Positions 7,909 to 16,292 of a stretch of 26,082 nucleotides of DNA are shown here, one piece after another. The notes beneath the pieces are model-generated. The model saw only the letters and a list, made by a program, of their open reading frames with translations, was not told where the DNA came from and did not search any database. Position 1 is the stretch's first letter; the number at the start of each line of letters is the position of its first letter. Made by a program: the position numbers and the translations under genes. The stretch is from a virus, in the IMG/VR virus record IMGVR_UViG_3300048928_000557, positions 1-26,082 of that record. One strand, written 5' to 3'.

Positions 7909-8340
7909 ATGCGCTATTGCACCCGCGCCGACCTCGGCCACGCCATCCCGCAGATGACGCTCATTCAGCTCTCCAACGACGACCCGGCCGCCACGCAGCC
8001 CAACGAAAGCGTCATCGACGACGGCGTGCGCCACGCCCAAGAACTGGTCGACGGCTACCTGCGCGGGCGCTACCACCTGCCACTCGACCCGGTGCCCACC
8101 ATGTTGCGTGATGCCGTGGTCTACCTGGCGCGGCACTGGCTGTATCAGCGTCGCCCCGAAGGCGCATTGCCCGACGCCGTAAAAGACAGCCGCAAAGACA
8201 CCCTCAAACTGCTGGAAAACATCCGCGACGGCGTCGTCACCCTAGGCCTGCCCACCGGCCACGCCGCGCCGGAACCGGGCGAGATCCGCGTGCGCTCACG
8301 TCCTCAACAATTCAGCGCCGAGACGTGGGGGCGCTACTGA
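7909..8340 (+). CDS. DUF1320 head-tail connector protein (Mu gp36-like)
   Basis: 143 residues starting three bases after the capsid stop. The N-terminal MRYCTRADL and the segment GVRHAQELVDGYLRGRYHLPL followed by LRDAVVYLARHWLYQRR are characteristic of DUF1320, the gp36 family of Mu-like phages, placed at the head-to-tail junction. The helical core fits known connector folds. Its TGA overlaps the ATG of the next gene (ATGA), which implies translational coupling. Confidence 0.85.
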   Translation: MRYCTRADLGHAIPQMTLIQLSNDDPAATQPNESVIDDGVRHAQELVDGYLRGRYHLPLDPVPTMLRDAVVYLARHWLYQRRPEGALPDAVKDSRKDTLKLLENIRDGVVTLGLPTGHAAPEPGEIRVRSRPQQFSAETWGRY

Positions 8341-8828
8341 TGACCCAGGTGATCCCTAAAACTCAAACCAAGCACCTGATGGACGCCGTGCTCGCAAAAC
8401 TGCAGCACGACGTCGGCCACGAACTGATGGTCGAGCTGTTCCCCGAAAACCCGTTGCAATACCGCCTCAACCACCCACGCGGTGCCGTCTTGCTGGCCTA
8501 CGGCAAGTCCACCTTTGGCGTCTCGGAGAGCACCGATGCGACCTTTCAAGCCCGCAACGTGGTGCTGCGCCTCACGCTGATCTTTCGCCAGCTCAACGGC
8601 ACCGCTGGCGTAATCAGCTACCTCGACCGCATCCGCGCCTGCCTCACGGGGTGGTATCCGCCCAACGCCGACCAGGCCTGCCGTCCACTGTCCGAGCAGT
8701 TCATCGGCCACCAAAACGGCGTGTGGCAGTACGCCCAGGACTTCGCCACCCGCACTACGCAACTGCAATTCATGCCTCCCGAACACGGGCCGCTGCTCAA
8801 ACACGCTGCATTCGAGGACCACCCATGA
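8340..8828 (+). CDS. DUF1834 (Mu gp37-like) tail terminator-type protein
   Basis: 162 residues from the ATG at 8340, which overlaps the stop of the DUF1320 gene; an earlier in-frame start at 8325 is not needed. The middle carries an alternating strand pattern (VLLAYGKSTFG, VVLRLTLIFRQLNG) and the helix GVISYLDRIRACLTGW, as in gp37/DUF1834 proteins. These occupy the same place in Mu-type phages and probably cap the tail at the head side. It overlaps the next gene by four bases. Confidence 0.8.
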   Translation: MTQVIPKTQTKHLMDAVLAKLQHDVGHELMVELFPENPLQYRLNHPRGAVLLAYGKSTFGVSESTDATFQARNVVLRLTLIFRQLNGTAGVISYLDRIRACLTGWYPPNADQACRPLSEQFIGHQNGVWQYAQDFATRTTQLQFMPPEHGPLLKHAAFEDHP

Positions 8829-9058
8829 ACCTGACCCGTTATCGCTACACCGGCCCGCAAAGTGCCGCCTCCCTGCACGTGGGCGATACCGCCGAGCCAC
8901 TCGACGTTCAGCTGCTGCCAGGCAAGCCTGTCGAGCTGCCGGCCGATCACGAATACACCGTCGTGCTGTTGGCGCTCAAACGCCTGACACCGCTACCGGC
9001 CCACACAAAGCCGGCCAACAAAACTGCTGTCGCGTCTCTAAAACCAGAGAAGGAATAA
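8825..9058 (+). CDS. Small phage protein between gp37-like and sheath genes
   Basis: 77 residues from the ATG at 8825, translationally coupled to the preceding gene (ATGA). It sits where Mu-like phages usually have a DUF2635 protein, but I do not see the DUF2635 signature. The first 55 residues look like a small beta fold (ASLHVGDTAEPLDVQLLPG ... YTVVLLALKRLTPL) and the tail is Lys-rich and disordered. Position suggests a minor joining or structural role; the function is not recognised. Confidence 0.65.
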   Translation: MNLTRYRYTGPQSAASLHVGDTAEPLDVQLLPGKPVELPADHEYTVVLLALKRLTPLPAHTKPANKTAVASLKPEKE

Positions 9059-9064
9059 ACGCCC

Positions 9065-10489
9065 ATGCCAGCCAACTATTTGCACGGCATAGAAACCACC
9101 GAAGTCGAGCGCGGGCCTCGCCCTGTTCGGGTAGTCAAATCGGCGGTCATCGCCCTGGTCGGCACCGCGCCGGTCGGGCCCGTCAATGAGCTCACCTTGT
9201 GCTTGAACGACACCCACGCCGCCCAGTTCGGCGCACACCAAAGCGGCTTCAGCATCCCCGAAGCGCTGCAAGGCATCTACGACTTCGGCGCCGGTACCGT
9301 GCTGGTCGTCAACGTGCTCGACCCAGCCATCCACAACGCCAAGGTCACCGACCAACCCCAACAGTTCGCCGACAACGACCTGCTACAGCTGGCGCATGGC
9401 GCGCTGCAAACCCTGCAACTAAAGTCCACCGACGGGTCGGTCACCCACGGGCTAGGCACCGACTACACCGTCAACATGCTCACCGGCCACATCAGGCGTC
9501 TGGCCACCGGCGGCATGGCCGCCAACGCCCAGATCAAGGCCGACTACACCCATGCTGACCCAAGCCAAGTCACCCCGGCCGACATCATCGGCGGCATCAC
9601 CCTCGCGGGGCGGCGCACCGGCTTAAAGGCCTTTCAAGACAGCTACAACCAGCTGGGTTTCTTCCCCAAAATCTTCATCGCACCAGGTTTCAGCACCTTA
9701 AAGGCAGTCACGGCCGACCTGGCCATCTCGGCCGGCCAAGTCGGTGGCGTGGCCTACGTCGATGCCCCCATCGGCGCCACCGTGCAACAAGTGCTGGCTG
9801 GGCGTGGGCCGTCCGGTGCCATCAACTTCAACACCAGCAGCGATCGGGTCCGCCTGTGCTACCCACACGTCAAGGTGTACGACGCCGCCACCAACGGCGA
9901 GCGCCTGCAACCCTTGTCGATCCGCGCCGCCGGCCTGCGCGCCAAAATCGACAACGACCACGGCTACTGGTGGAGCAGCTCCAACCAACCCCTACTGGGC
10001 ATCATCGGCCTGGAACGGCCACTCACCGCACGCATCGACGACGCCACCAGCGAGGTCAACCTGCTCAACGAAAATGGCATCACCACCGTCTTCAATGCCT
10101 ACGGCACCGGCCTGCGTTTATGGGGCAACCGCACCGCGGCCTGGCCCACCGTCACCCACATGCGCAACTTCGAAAACGTACGCCGCACCAAAGACGTCGT
10201 CGACGAATCCATCCGCTACAGCGCGCTGCAATTCGTCGACCAGCCCATCACCACCTCGCTCATCACCAGCATCACCGAAAGCGTCAACCTGTTCCTGCGC
10301 AAACTCATCGGCGACGGCGCCTTACTCGGCGGTGAATGCTGGTACGACCCGGCCCGCAACCCACAAACCGAACTGGAACAGGGCCACGCACTGTTCAACT
10401 ACAAACTCACCGTGCCGCTGCCGTTTGAACGCGGCACCTTTGAAACCGAAATCACCGGGGATTACCTGGTCAACCTGGGGAACGCATAA
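9065..10489 (+). CDS. Contractile tail sheath protein
   Basis: 474 residues with a GAAGGA ribosome site upstream. The N-terminus (YLHGIETTEVERGPRPVRVVKSAVIALVGTAP) is the classic sheath opening. The C-terminal half contains GLRLWGNRTAAWPTVTHMRNFENVRRTKDVV and DGALLGGECWYDPARNPQTELEQGHALFNYKLTV-type features of P2 FI/Mu L-like sheath C-terminal domains. It polymerises round the tube and contracts to drive injection. Its stop is immediately followed by the ATG of the tube gene. Codon use is strongly C-biased like the genes before it. Confidence 0.92.
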   Translation: MPANYLHGIETTEVERGPRPVRVVKSAVIALVGTAPVGPVNELTLCLNDTHAAQFGAHQSGFSIPEALQGIYDFGAGTVLVVNVLDPAIHNAKVTDQPQQFADNDLLQLAHGALQTLQLKSTDGSVTHGLGTDYTVNMLTGHIRRLATGGMAANAQIKADYTHADPSQVTPADIIGGITLAGRRTGLKAFQDSYNQLGFFPKIFIAPGFSTLKAVTADLAISAGQVGGVAYVDAPIGATVQQVLAGRGPSGAINFNTSSDRVRLCYPHVKVYDAATNGERLQPLSIRAAGLRAKIDNDHGYWWSSSNQPLLGIIGLERPLTARIDDATSEVNLLNENGITTVFNAYGTGLRLWGNRTAAWPTVTHMRNFENVRRTKDVVDESIRYSALQFVDQPITTSLITSITESVNLFLRKLIGDGALLGGECWYDPARNPQTELEQGHALFNYKLTVPLPFERGTFETEITGDYLVNLGNA

Positions 10490-11014
10490 ATGGCAGGCTT
10501 TAGCGCGCATCGCATTTCCAATGCCAACGTGTATCTGGATGGCAGCAGCTTCTTTGGTAAGTGTGAAGAGATAGACCTGGGCACCATCAAAACGGTGATG
10601 AGTGACTTTCAAGGGTTGGGGATGGTTGGGCTGATTGAGCTGCCGGATGGCATCGACAAGCTGGAAGGGAAAATCACCTGGAATAGCTTTTATTTCGAGG
10701 CGGCTAAAAAGCTGGTGACGCCGTTCAAGAGCGTGCAGTTGCAGTGTCGATCGAACGTTCAGGTGTTCAACAATGGAGGGCTGGTGAATGAGATTCCGCT
10801 GGTCACGACCATGACCATTACTGGTAAGGAATATCAGCTAGGCACGCATAAACCGCGTGACCCGACGAAGTACGAGACGCCGTTTTCGGCTACCTACGTG
10901 CGGCAGATGATCAATGGGGAAGAAGTGGTGTTGCTGGATTATTTGGCGAATATTTTTCGGGTGGGTGGTGAGGATCAGTTGGCTAGGTACAACAAAAATC
11001 TTGGAATTTCCTGA
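10490..11014 (+). CDS. Major tail tube protein (P2 FII family)
   Basis: 174 residues, ATG adjoining the sheath stop. The segment SNANVYLDGSSFFGKCEEIDLGTIK and the later GLGMVGLIELPDGIDKLEGKITWNSF match P2 FII-type tube proteins, which stack as hexameric rings inside the sheath. The end, with TYVRQMINGEEVVLLDYLANIFRVGG, is also typical. Base composition shifts at this gene: it is less C-rich and uses more T- and G-ending codons than 5514-10489. It is the last gene of block A, followed by a terminator; the tail chaperone and tape measure genes that should come next lie 7.9 kb away. Confidence 0.9.
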   Translation: MAGFSAHRISNANVYLDGSSFFGKCEEIDLGTIKTVMSDFQGLGMVGLIELPDGIDKLEGKITWNSFYFEAAKKLVTPFKSVQLQCRSNVQVFNNGGLVNEIPLVTTMTITGKEYQLGTHKPRDPTKYETPFSATYVRQMINGEEVVLLDYLANIFRVGGEDQLARYNKNLGIS

Positions 11015-11027
11015 TATCCACTAACAG

Positions 11028-11053
11028 AAGGCCGCTCATGAAGTCGGCCTTTT
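11028..11053 (+). terminator. Rho-independent terminator after the tail tube gene
   Basis: AAGGCCG (11028-11034) pairs with CGGCCTT (11045-11051) over a 10-base loop, and the stem runs into TTTTG. It lies 13 bases after the tube stop, so it ends block A before the cargo island. A terminator inside what is normally one tail operon supports separate transcription of the two blocks. Confidence 0.8.
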
Positions 11054-11149
11054 GTCATGTAAAGCTAGTATTCAGAGCAGCTTTATGACTTCCTTTAAAT
11101 AGCCACTCCTATGCAGAAGGGATAGCAACGTTAAGCGACCAGTTCAAAC

Positions 11150-12022
11150 TTATTTTTGGAATGGTGCTGGATCGATGATGTACTCGTCGATACCCCCATG
11201 GGAGCCTTGGTAGTGAATGGGGAGAGGTTTTTCGGATGGTATGATTCCAAATTCCAGCTGGCTAGCATCCATGCCAGGAATGAATGGCGAGAAAAAAAGT
11301 ACTCGGCTCGCGAACAGTGAAATGTCTCCATTTACGAGGGCTGGAATTTTTTTTCCAATTTGGGAGAATTTCTCTGGAGCACTGAACGCGATAGAGTACG
11401 AATTTATAAAATATCGCTCTCGGTAGAGATCCTCAGTATTGAATTTACTTTTGAGCGCCAATCCCCGCCGAAGAAAAATATCACTATCACTGATGCTATC
11501 ACTGTTAGGGTGACTTTGTTTCCACTCTTCAATATGGCGATAGATCATTTGATCGTTGACCATCAAAATCATTCCAATATCTTCAGCTGCAATCAACGGC
11601 TCTAAATCTTCCGATAGGTCTTCAGCCTGAACAAACTGGGTTTCATTACCGACCAACAAACGCAGATAGTCATATATTGAACGTTTAAGTCGTCTGCATC
11701 GACCATCTAGTCGCTTGCTTTTTCCGTCAAGCCACTCTTCAGCGAGAACTTCGCAAAACAGCTTAAAAACACCATCTGGAAGCTTGCTCTCCAGCTCATT
11801 GGCAAACTCTTTACGGAAGGCCTCCTTGTTTTCCGTGAAATATTTCAACATATCTATTTCTAGTTCGCAGCTGTCTACAAGCTTAAATATTTCATTGTTT
11901 TGGCTACGCTCAATTGAATCGCCCTCGACGTGTGCAGCAATAAGAAAGCGCTCCATAAATGCTGCAGACATTTGGTATTGCGGCAGCAAAGATGTATCGA
12001 GAGCTGTAGTTGGCGATTCCAT
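11150..12022 (-). CDS. Hypothetical protein, operon partner of the Abi_C gene
   Basis: 290 residues, ATG at 12022 with only a weak ribosome site. I do not recognise the family. The first 150 residues are helical and charged (LEIDMLKYFTENKEAFRKEF, then a basic cluster KSKRLDGRCRRLKRSIYDYLRLL). The last third looks globular and beta-rich (FINSYSIAFSAPEKFSQIGKKIPALVNGD, then LFASRVLFFSPFIPGMDASQLEFGIIP) and may be an enzymatic or sensing domain. No signal peptide or transmembrane segment is seen. It lies 74 bases downstream of the Abi_C gene on the same strand, so the pair is probably one two-gene system. Confidence 0.6.
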   Translation of the reverse strand: MESPTTALDTSLLPQYQMSAAFMERFLIAAHVEGDSIERSQNNEIFKLVDSCELEIDMLKYFTENKEAFRKEFANELESKLPDGVFKLFCEVLAEEWLDGKSKRLDGRCRRLKRSIYDYLRLLVGNETQFVQAEDLSEDLEPLIAAEDIGMILMVNDQMIYRHIEEWKQSHPNSDSISDSDIFLRRGLALKSKFNTEDLYRERYFINSYSIAFSAPEKFSQIGKKIPALVNGDISLFASRVLFFSPFIPGMDASQLEFGIIPSEKPLPIHYQGSHGGIDEYIIDPAPFQK

Positions 12023-12096
12023 AATATTCCAATATTAAATGTTTTATTTTTGAGTTTCGCTGCAAAAATTTTCGACAATCGATCAACACTGACGAG

Positions 12097-12837
12097 TTAT
12101 CTATTTGGCAGTTGGGCTTCCCATGTTCCGAGTAGATACAAAGAGAGAGAGCCTGCAAGATTCACCGCAAGCTCCGCATGGCGTGGCGCAGGTTTAACTC
12201 CAGCCTTACCAGTGCCATGTGAATCACTCAGACGATTTCGAAGTGCGCCAAGTCCTTCAACAACAGCTGTGCAGCCACCTAATATCTGCTTGAAAACCTG
12301 TTCCGTATGCTGTGAAGGTGCAAGGTTCAGCAACTCTGCTGTTTGACGATAGAGCTTATTCAGGTCAGGGCTGTCAGCATACTCAAGCCCAGCCGCTTCA
12401 AGGATGTGCTTGCAGACGGACTCTAAGAGGGTTCTAGCCATCGTAATAGCACCCTCGGGGTCAGTAGCTCGGCGCTCCAGTGATTTGGTCCAAGCTGCTC
12501 TTACATGCTCCGAATCGAACCGCTCAATAGCACCAGTGACGGCATGATCTGCCGGTGAAGCTCCACCTTTTTCGACGTAATCTAGCAACGGTCGGAACTC
12601 TTCCCAGATGTAGGTTCTGCGTTCGGCATATGTGCCGTACTTACCCTTTATGAACTGCCAAAACTGGCTGAGGCTCCTGCAAGTTCGTACAAAGCGCGGA
12701 ACCATTGTGGCGAGGGTTGAATCAGCCATGACCACTTGACGCAGCTTCAGGTAAGCAACGTCGTCTTCGTTACCTCCTGTAGCCTGCGATACCAGGATTC
12801 CTTGCAGCGCTTCTGCTTCTTCGGAGAGAGGGTGCAT
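12097..12837 (-). CDS. Abortive-infection C-terminal (Abi_C, HEPN-type) protein
   Basis: 246 residues. The C-terminal half matches the Abi_C domain: EGAITMARTLLESVCKHILEAAG, then DLNKLYRQTAELLNL, then QILGGCTAVVEGLGALRNRLSDSHG. R200, N201 and H207 form an R-x6-H pair of the HEPN type, so it is a plausible ribonuclease that attacks host or phage RNA when triggered. The N-terminal 100 residues are helical and may be the sensing part. The domain is known from abortive-infection proteins such as AbiJ. The AT-rich downstream gene is its likely partner. The start is supported by ORF position; only a weak AGG lies upstream. Confidence 0.8.
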   Translation of the reverse strand: MHPLSEEAEALQGILVSQATGGNEDDVAYLKLRQVVMADSTLATMVPRFVRTCRSLSQFWQFIKGKYGTYAERRTYIWEEFRPLLDYVEKGGASPADHAVTGAIERFDSEHVRAAWTKSLERRATDPEGAITMARTLLESVCKHILEAAGLEYADSPDLNKLYRQTAELLNLAPSQHTEQVFKQILGGCTAVVEGLGALRNRLSDSHGTGKAGVKPAPRHAELAVNLAGSLSLYLLGTWEAQLPNR

Positions 12838-13209
12838 TTCTGACCTACTGAGTGAGTTCGTGACCAGAGGACGGGCGTGTTCAACCAGATGCTAGCAGCA
12901 TAGCGGCGAACCACCTCGTCGGGGGACTAGCCTTAGAAATCGAGATCGAGCGACCTCAATTTATCTATTCATCGATTACCAAACGACGACTTGAAGCACC
13001 GGATTTGCTAGTGCACTGCTTCATACAGCCCGAAGAGGGCGGCGTTTCAAGTCCTCATTCGTATAGCCGCATCCATAGTCATGTCAGATAGCTGCCGGCA
13101 AGTGAGGCTGCATTTACTTGCTTGGCTCATCGTGTCAATGTGCCATACCTCAGCAGTGGCATCTAGGCTGCACGGGCTCGGAAGATTCATTAACACAAGG
13201 AGCATGTTT
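12838..13209. promoter_or_regulatory. Divergent intergenic region (Abi_C and MBL-fold genes)
   Basis: About 370 bases with no supported gene. An in-frame ATG for the MBL protein at 13081 lacks a ribosome site, and its 43 extra residues look non-coding. A small hairpin (ATGCT, loop AGC, AGCAT) lies near 12890. Promoters for both divergent genes should be here; none was clearly read. Confidence 0.35.
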
Positions 13210-14514
13210 TTGAAAAAAACAGCGTTGCACGCGTCTATTCAACAGCTACCTGTCGGTCAAGGCGGCTTCCTGATTGGTCAAATTAAGGATGACCATTCAC
13301 GCGTGTTCACCTACGCATTTGATTGCGGTTCAATCAACCGGGAACACTTTGAGCAAGGTTTGTCTTTTTGTACACCAGGTAAGATCGACATACTGTTCGT
13401 TTCTCACCTGGACGCTGACCATATCAATGGAATCGATGCGCTAGCTGCACATATGCAGATTGATACGGTGGTTCTTCCCTGCTTGGACGCGTTGCACATG
13501 ACCATGATCGCTTGCGAGGCGATTGGAGAGGCAGGGATTCGAATGTCGGTACAGTCATTCCTAGCTGATTCCTCAGGTTGGCTAGCAGATCGAGGCGTCA
13601 AGCAGATCCTTCATGTACAGCGTGCTGACAGTGCAGCCGAGGCACAACCTTTCAATCTCGATTCTGAGCAGTCAAACGAAGGCGATGTAGTGTCGGACGG
13701 TGAAGAGGCTGACGCAGATCGCCCTTACACAGTCCGCTCTCAAGGTGTTAGTGAAACCAAAACTATACGATCAGGGACGGTTGTAGTACGAACGCTCAGC
13801 GAACACTCGTCAATTTCAGTTGGTGCAGGTGGAAAAACGGCATCCTGGTTGCTGGTTCCCTATGTTCACCCTTTCCCAAGTGAGGATGTAGCGTTATTTC
13901 GTAAGGCGGTAGGGAGTTTGTTCCCTTCCACGTTCGCCAATCGGACGGCCGCCTCAAAACCATTCGCGAGAAAATTGCTGGAGCTGCTCCGCGATGAAGA
14001 TAGCCGTGAGACGCTGAAATCCTGCTATTTCATTCTTTCCAGTGATAACAACAAACCCTCATTGAGTCTGTATTCCGGGCCTCATCCACGGGTTACCGGA
14101 ACAAGGCATATTATTAGATCCGAAGAGCGCCACTGGCCTTTTTATTCCTCTCCACATCTGAGGCTCGCACCTACAAGAGGACCGCACGCAAACAAAGGGG
14201 GGGCTTGGCTTTGTACTGGGGATGCGAACCTAAAGAGGGTTGGCACGAGAAAACCATGGCTCCAGAGATTCCAGAACTTGCTTGATGAGGTAGAGGTTTT
14301 TATTTTGCCGCACCACGGCAGCAATCGTAGTATTCATAACGATGTTATTAATCGCATGAAAGGTTCTATGATGGTTGCTTGTGCCGCAACCGGACGTGAT
14401 AAGCACCCGCATCACCTTTTACTCGGCAGACTGCAGATGTATGACCAATGCGTTTGGCAGGTTTCGGAAGATATTGAAAGCGGTTACGCACTCAATGTAA
14501 CTCTCACCAATTAA
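13210..14514 (+). CDS. Stand-alone metallo-beta-lactamase-fold hydrolase (ComEC C-domain-like)
   Basis: 434 residues if it starts at the TTG at 13210. AAGGAG at 13197-13202 is 7 bases before that TTG but only one base before the ATG at 13204, so TTG is preferred although either is possible. The MBL metal-binding motif is H66-x-D68-x-D70-H71 (SHLDADHING). Further signatures are an LCTGDAN segment (metal-bridging Asp) and LPHHGSNRS at about residue 366, both as in the MBL domain of ComEC/Rec2. An acidic linker (SNEGDVVSDGEEADADR, about residues 155-175) looks disordered. No membrane segments are present, so this is a soluble relative, probably a nuclease or phosphodiesterase. It sits alone between a divergent Abi_C gene and a 330-base gap. 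Confidence 0.8.
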   Translation: MKKTALHASIQQLPVGQGGFLIGQIKDDHSRVFTYAFDCGSINREHFEQGLSFCTPGKIDILFVSHLDADHINGIDALAAHMQIDTVVLPCLDALHMTMIACEAIGEAGIRMSVQSFLADSSGWLADRGVKQILHVQRADSAAEAQPFNLDSEQSNEGDVVSDGEEADADRPYTVRSQGVSETKTIRSGTVVVRTLSEHSSISVGAGGKTASWLLVPYVHPFPSEDVALFRKAVGSLFPSTFANRTAASKPFARKLLELLRDEDSRETLKSCYFILSSDNNKPSLSLYSGPHPRVTGTRHIIRSEERHWPFYSSPHLRLAPTRGPHANKGGAWLCTGDANLKRVGTRKPWLQRFQNLLDEVEVFILPHHGSNRSIHNDVINRMKGSMMVACAATGRDKHPHHLLLGRLQMYDQCVWQVSEDIESGYALNVTLTN

Positions 14515-14843
14515 AGTGTTTAGCGTTGTTAGAAAATGTTCGCTATGGGGCCCTCGGCAGATTTTCTGGGGATTACTTGCCTCATAGCCTGGTGCAAGTC
14601 CAATACGTATCTCACACGCTCCTCCAGACAACCTATCAAGGGTCAGAACATGGTAGGGCTATAGACATTGAGCAGAGCATCAGTAGCTTTTTTTTGAAAG
14701 CCTTTAACACAAGGGGCCTACATCTTTTCGGCAAAATCAGGCCCACTAGCTAGCCTGAGCCGGGAGGTGCAGGATGAACCCCACCCATCAAACACTCGTC
14801 AAAAGACGGGTGCCAAGACAAACCCATAAGGAGCTTTAATACC
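14515..14843. other. Intergenic stretch before the DUF3892 gene
   Basis: About 330 bases with no convincing gene; a 75-codon plus-strand frame (14526-14753) lacks a ribosome site and any recognisable pattern. An imperfect hairpin (CAC-T-CGTC, loop AAAA, GACG-G-GTG, about 14787-14806) lies just before the DUF3892 ribosome site and may affect its expression. An AAGGAG ribosome site is at 14828-14833. Confidence 0.35.
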
Positions 14844-15146
14844 GTGTCGAATTTTGATTACTACGTATCAGCCACTGACTACAACAGCGACGGTACGCAT
14901 ATCGCTAAATTGCGAGTGCACGAATTCGGAGCTGCCGGAAAACTCAAGGATCCCGTGGAGATGACTCGCCCTCAGGTGATTGAGTTGATCAACAAGAAAA
15001 AGACATTTAGTACGATGACAAAAGGCTCAGATGGAAATTGGAAAGCGGGAGCTAAGCTTGAAGTCATTTCGGTTACAACCGATTACCTTAAGACAAAAAA
15101 AGATGCGTCCACAAGAGACAACCTTGAGAATTTACCTTCGATCTAA
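14844..15146 (+). CDS. DUF3892 family small protein
   Basis: 100 residues from a GTG, with AAGGAG 10 bases upstream. The C-terminal KLEVISVTTDYLKTKKDAS and TRDNLENLP stretch is the DUF3892 signature (a final YLxTxxDxxxxDNLxxLP), and the centre shows the usual strand-helix layout (PQVIELINKKKTFSTM). The family is widespread in small bacterial proteins of unknown function that often sit in accessory regions. It is a single-gene unit, closed by a strong inverted repeat about 40 bases later. Confidence 0.8.
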   Translation: MSNFDYYVSATDYNSDGTHIAKLRVHEFGAAGKLKDPVEMTRPQVIELINKKKTFSTMTKGSDGNWKAGAKLEVISVTTDYLKTKKDASTRDNLENLPSI

Positions 15147-15183
15147 GCTGTCTATTTTTTTGGTTAACTAATTGAGTGAGCCT

Positions 15184-15219
15184 CGTGTTAAGCGGCAGTC
15201 TTTGCTGCCGCTTAACACG
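15184..15219. terminator. Perfect 15-bp inverted repeat, likely terminator
   Basis: CGTGTTAAGCGGCAG (15184-15198), loop TCTTTG, CTGCCGCTTAACACG (15205-15219). The stem is perfect and lies downstream of the DUF3892 stop and downstream of the convergent membrane-protein gene. There is no U tract on the plus strand, so termination may be bidirectional or the repeat may have another role. Confidence 0.65.
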
Positions 15220-15380
15220 ACAAAGGCGGCTTAGGTTAGCGGCTACTCAAACTCCTACAGCTCAAAAATAGACTGTTGAGTAGTACACCTTCTGACAGAC
15301 CAGCCTCGTAATAATGCGCTCCCTTCATCACAGAAGCTTCAGATCCGCTTGCAGTCCGACCAAGCGTGAGAGGTATGGCG

Positions 15381-16292
15381 TCACTCACCAGTCTTTTTCT
15401 CCACAATGATCTGGTCATTCGGGATATCCAACTGGCGTTGAAGTTCGCCATCCTTGAAAGCAATAACAGTCGTATTACCAAACCCTTTGAATTGGACAGT
15501 GACACCGGCATAAGCCTTGTAGCCTTCTGGTGCCTTGGCTTCTTTGACTACCAGAGCATCAGGCAACAGGGCGTTATAAGGCGCTTTAACATACACGGCG
15601 GCTTTCTCAATGCGAACCTGAGCCATGCGCATGGCGCCATCCATGAGTAGACCTGAAACACCACCCATCACTAATGGCAGCAGCATGACGACAGTGATGC
15701 TTACCAGATAAGCGCTTTTCTTCTTTCCGGCCTCACCCGAGCTCTGTAGCTCGTCCTTCTCGGGAGTGACGATCACAGAATTCAGTAGCCGTTCATGACG
15801 ACGGTACTGGGATCCCGCTGACTTTGCTATGGAATAGAAAACGTAGAGCGCTATCGAAAGCACCGGCAAATTCCAGTAGGCCACGTTGTCATGTTGTCCA
15901 AATGCCCAGATCAGCACCACAGCCACCAGCGCGAAAGGAATGGACCCCCAATGGAACCGGGCCATTTCATACGCCATTTCTTTTTTCGGGTTAACTTTTT
16001 TCTGTATACGTGCAAATACGAAGTTAAAAATGGGTCGCGTCACAATCGACAAGCAAATGCCCAGCGAAACTAGGCAACCGACGAACATGGCATAAACAAC
16101 ACCAAAACAACTCGCGGCCAGCAGGAACAGCAGCCCGTCGCCCAAGGTCAGACCCTGGGGGAAATGACCAACCCGTAATGCATAGATGATCACGCAGGCA
16201 CTGCCTAAGGCGATACTGAATTTGAGTGCAGCACCGGTTAGCTTCAAAAGACTTTCAGCGGTGGACTCAAGGGAGGAAATCACTGTTTTCAT
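15381..16292 (-). CDS. Multi-pass inner-membrane protein, function unknown
   Basis: 303 residues, ATG at 16292. Five hydrophobic segments are visible at about residues 20-40, 52-84, 117-132, 141-157 and 194-216. Between the fourth and fifth is a basic cytoplasmic-type loop (QYRRHERLL). The last 80 residues form a soluble, probably periplasmic, beta-rich domain (VYVKAPYNALLPDALVVKE and TVQFKGFGNTTVIAFKDGE) ending in KKTGE. I do not recognise the family. It is convergent with the DUF3892 gene and shares the intervening inverted repeat. Codon use is closer to Pseudomonas core genes than that of the HEPN-type cargo. Confidence 0.7.
   Translation of the reverse strand: MKTVISSLESTAESLLKLTGAALKFSIALGSACVIIYALRVGHFPQGLTLGDGLLFLLAASCFGVVYAMFVGCLVSLGICLSIVTRPIFNFVFARIQKKVNPKKEMAYEMARFHWGSIPFALVAVVLIWAFGQHDNVAYWNLPVLSIALYVFYSIAKSAGSQYRRHERLLNSVIVTPEKDELQSSGEAGKKKSAYLVSITVVMLLPLVMGGVSGLLMDGAMRMAQVRIEKAAVYVKAPYNALLPDALVVKEAKAPEGYKAYAGVTVQFKGFGNTTVIAFKDGELQRQLDIPNDQIIVEKKTGE

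Noticed and set aside
7096-8136. 346-codon open frame on the minus strand opposite the capsid gene
   Set aside because: Gly/Val/Ala/Glu-rich antisense of a GC-rich gene with C-ending codons; no ribosome site, and the plus strand encodes a clear major capsid protein.
9744-10574. 276-codon plus-strand frame inside the sheath gene
   Set aside because: Ser/Thr/Pro-rich shadow of the sheath frame with no ribosome site.
13081-13209. N-terminal extension of the MBL protein from ATG 13081
   Set aside because: No ribosome site, and the added residues look non-coding; AAGGAG at 13197 favours the start near 13210.
14526-14753. 75-codon plus-strand frame after the MBL gene
   Set aside because: No start signals and no protein-like composition.
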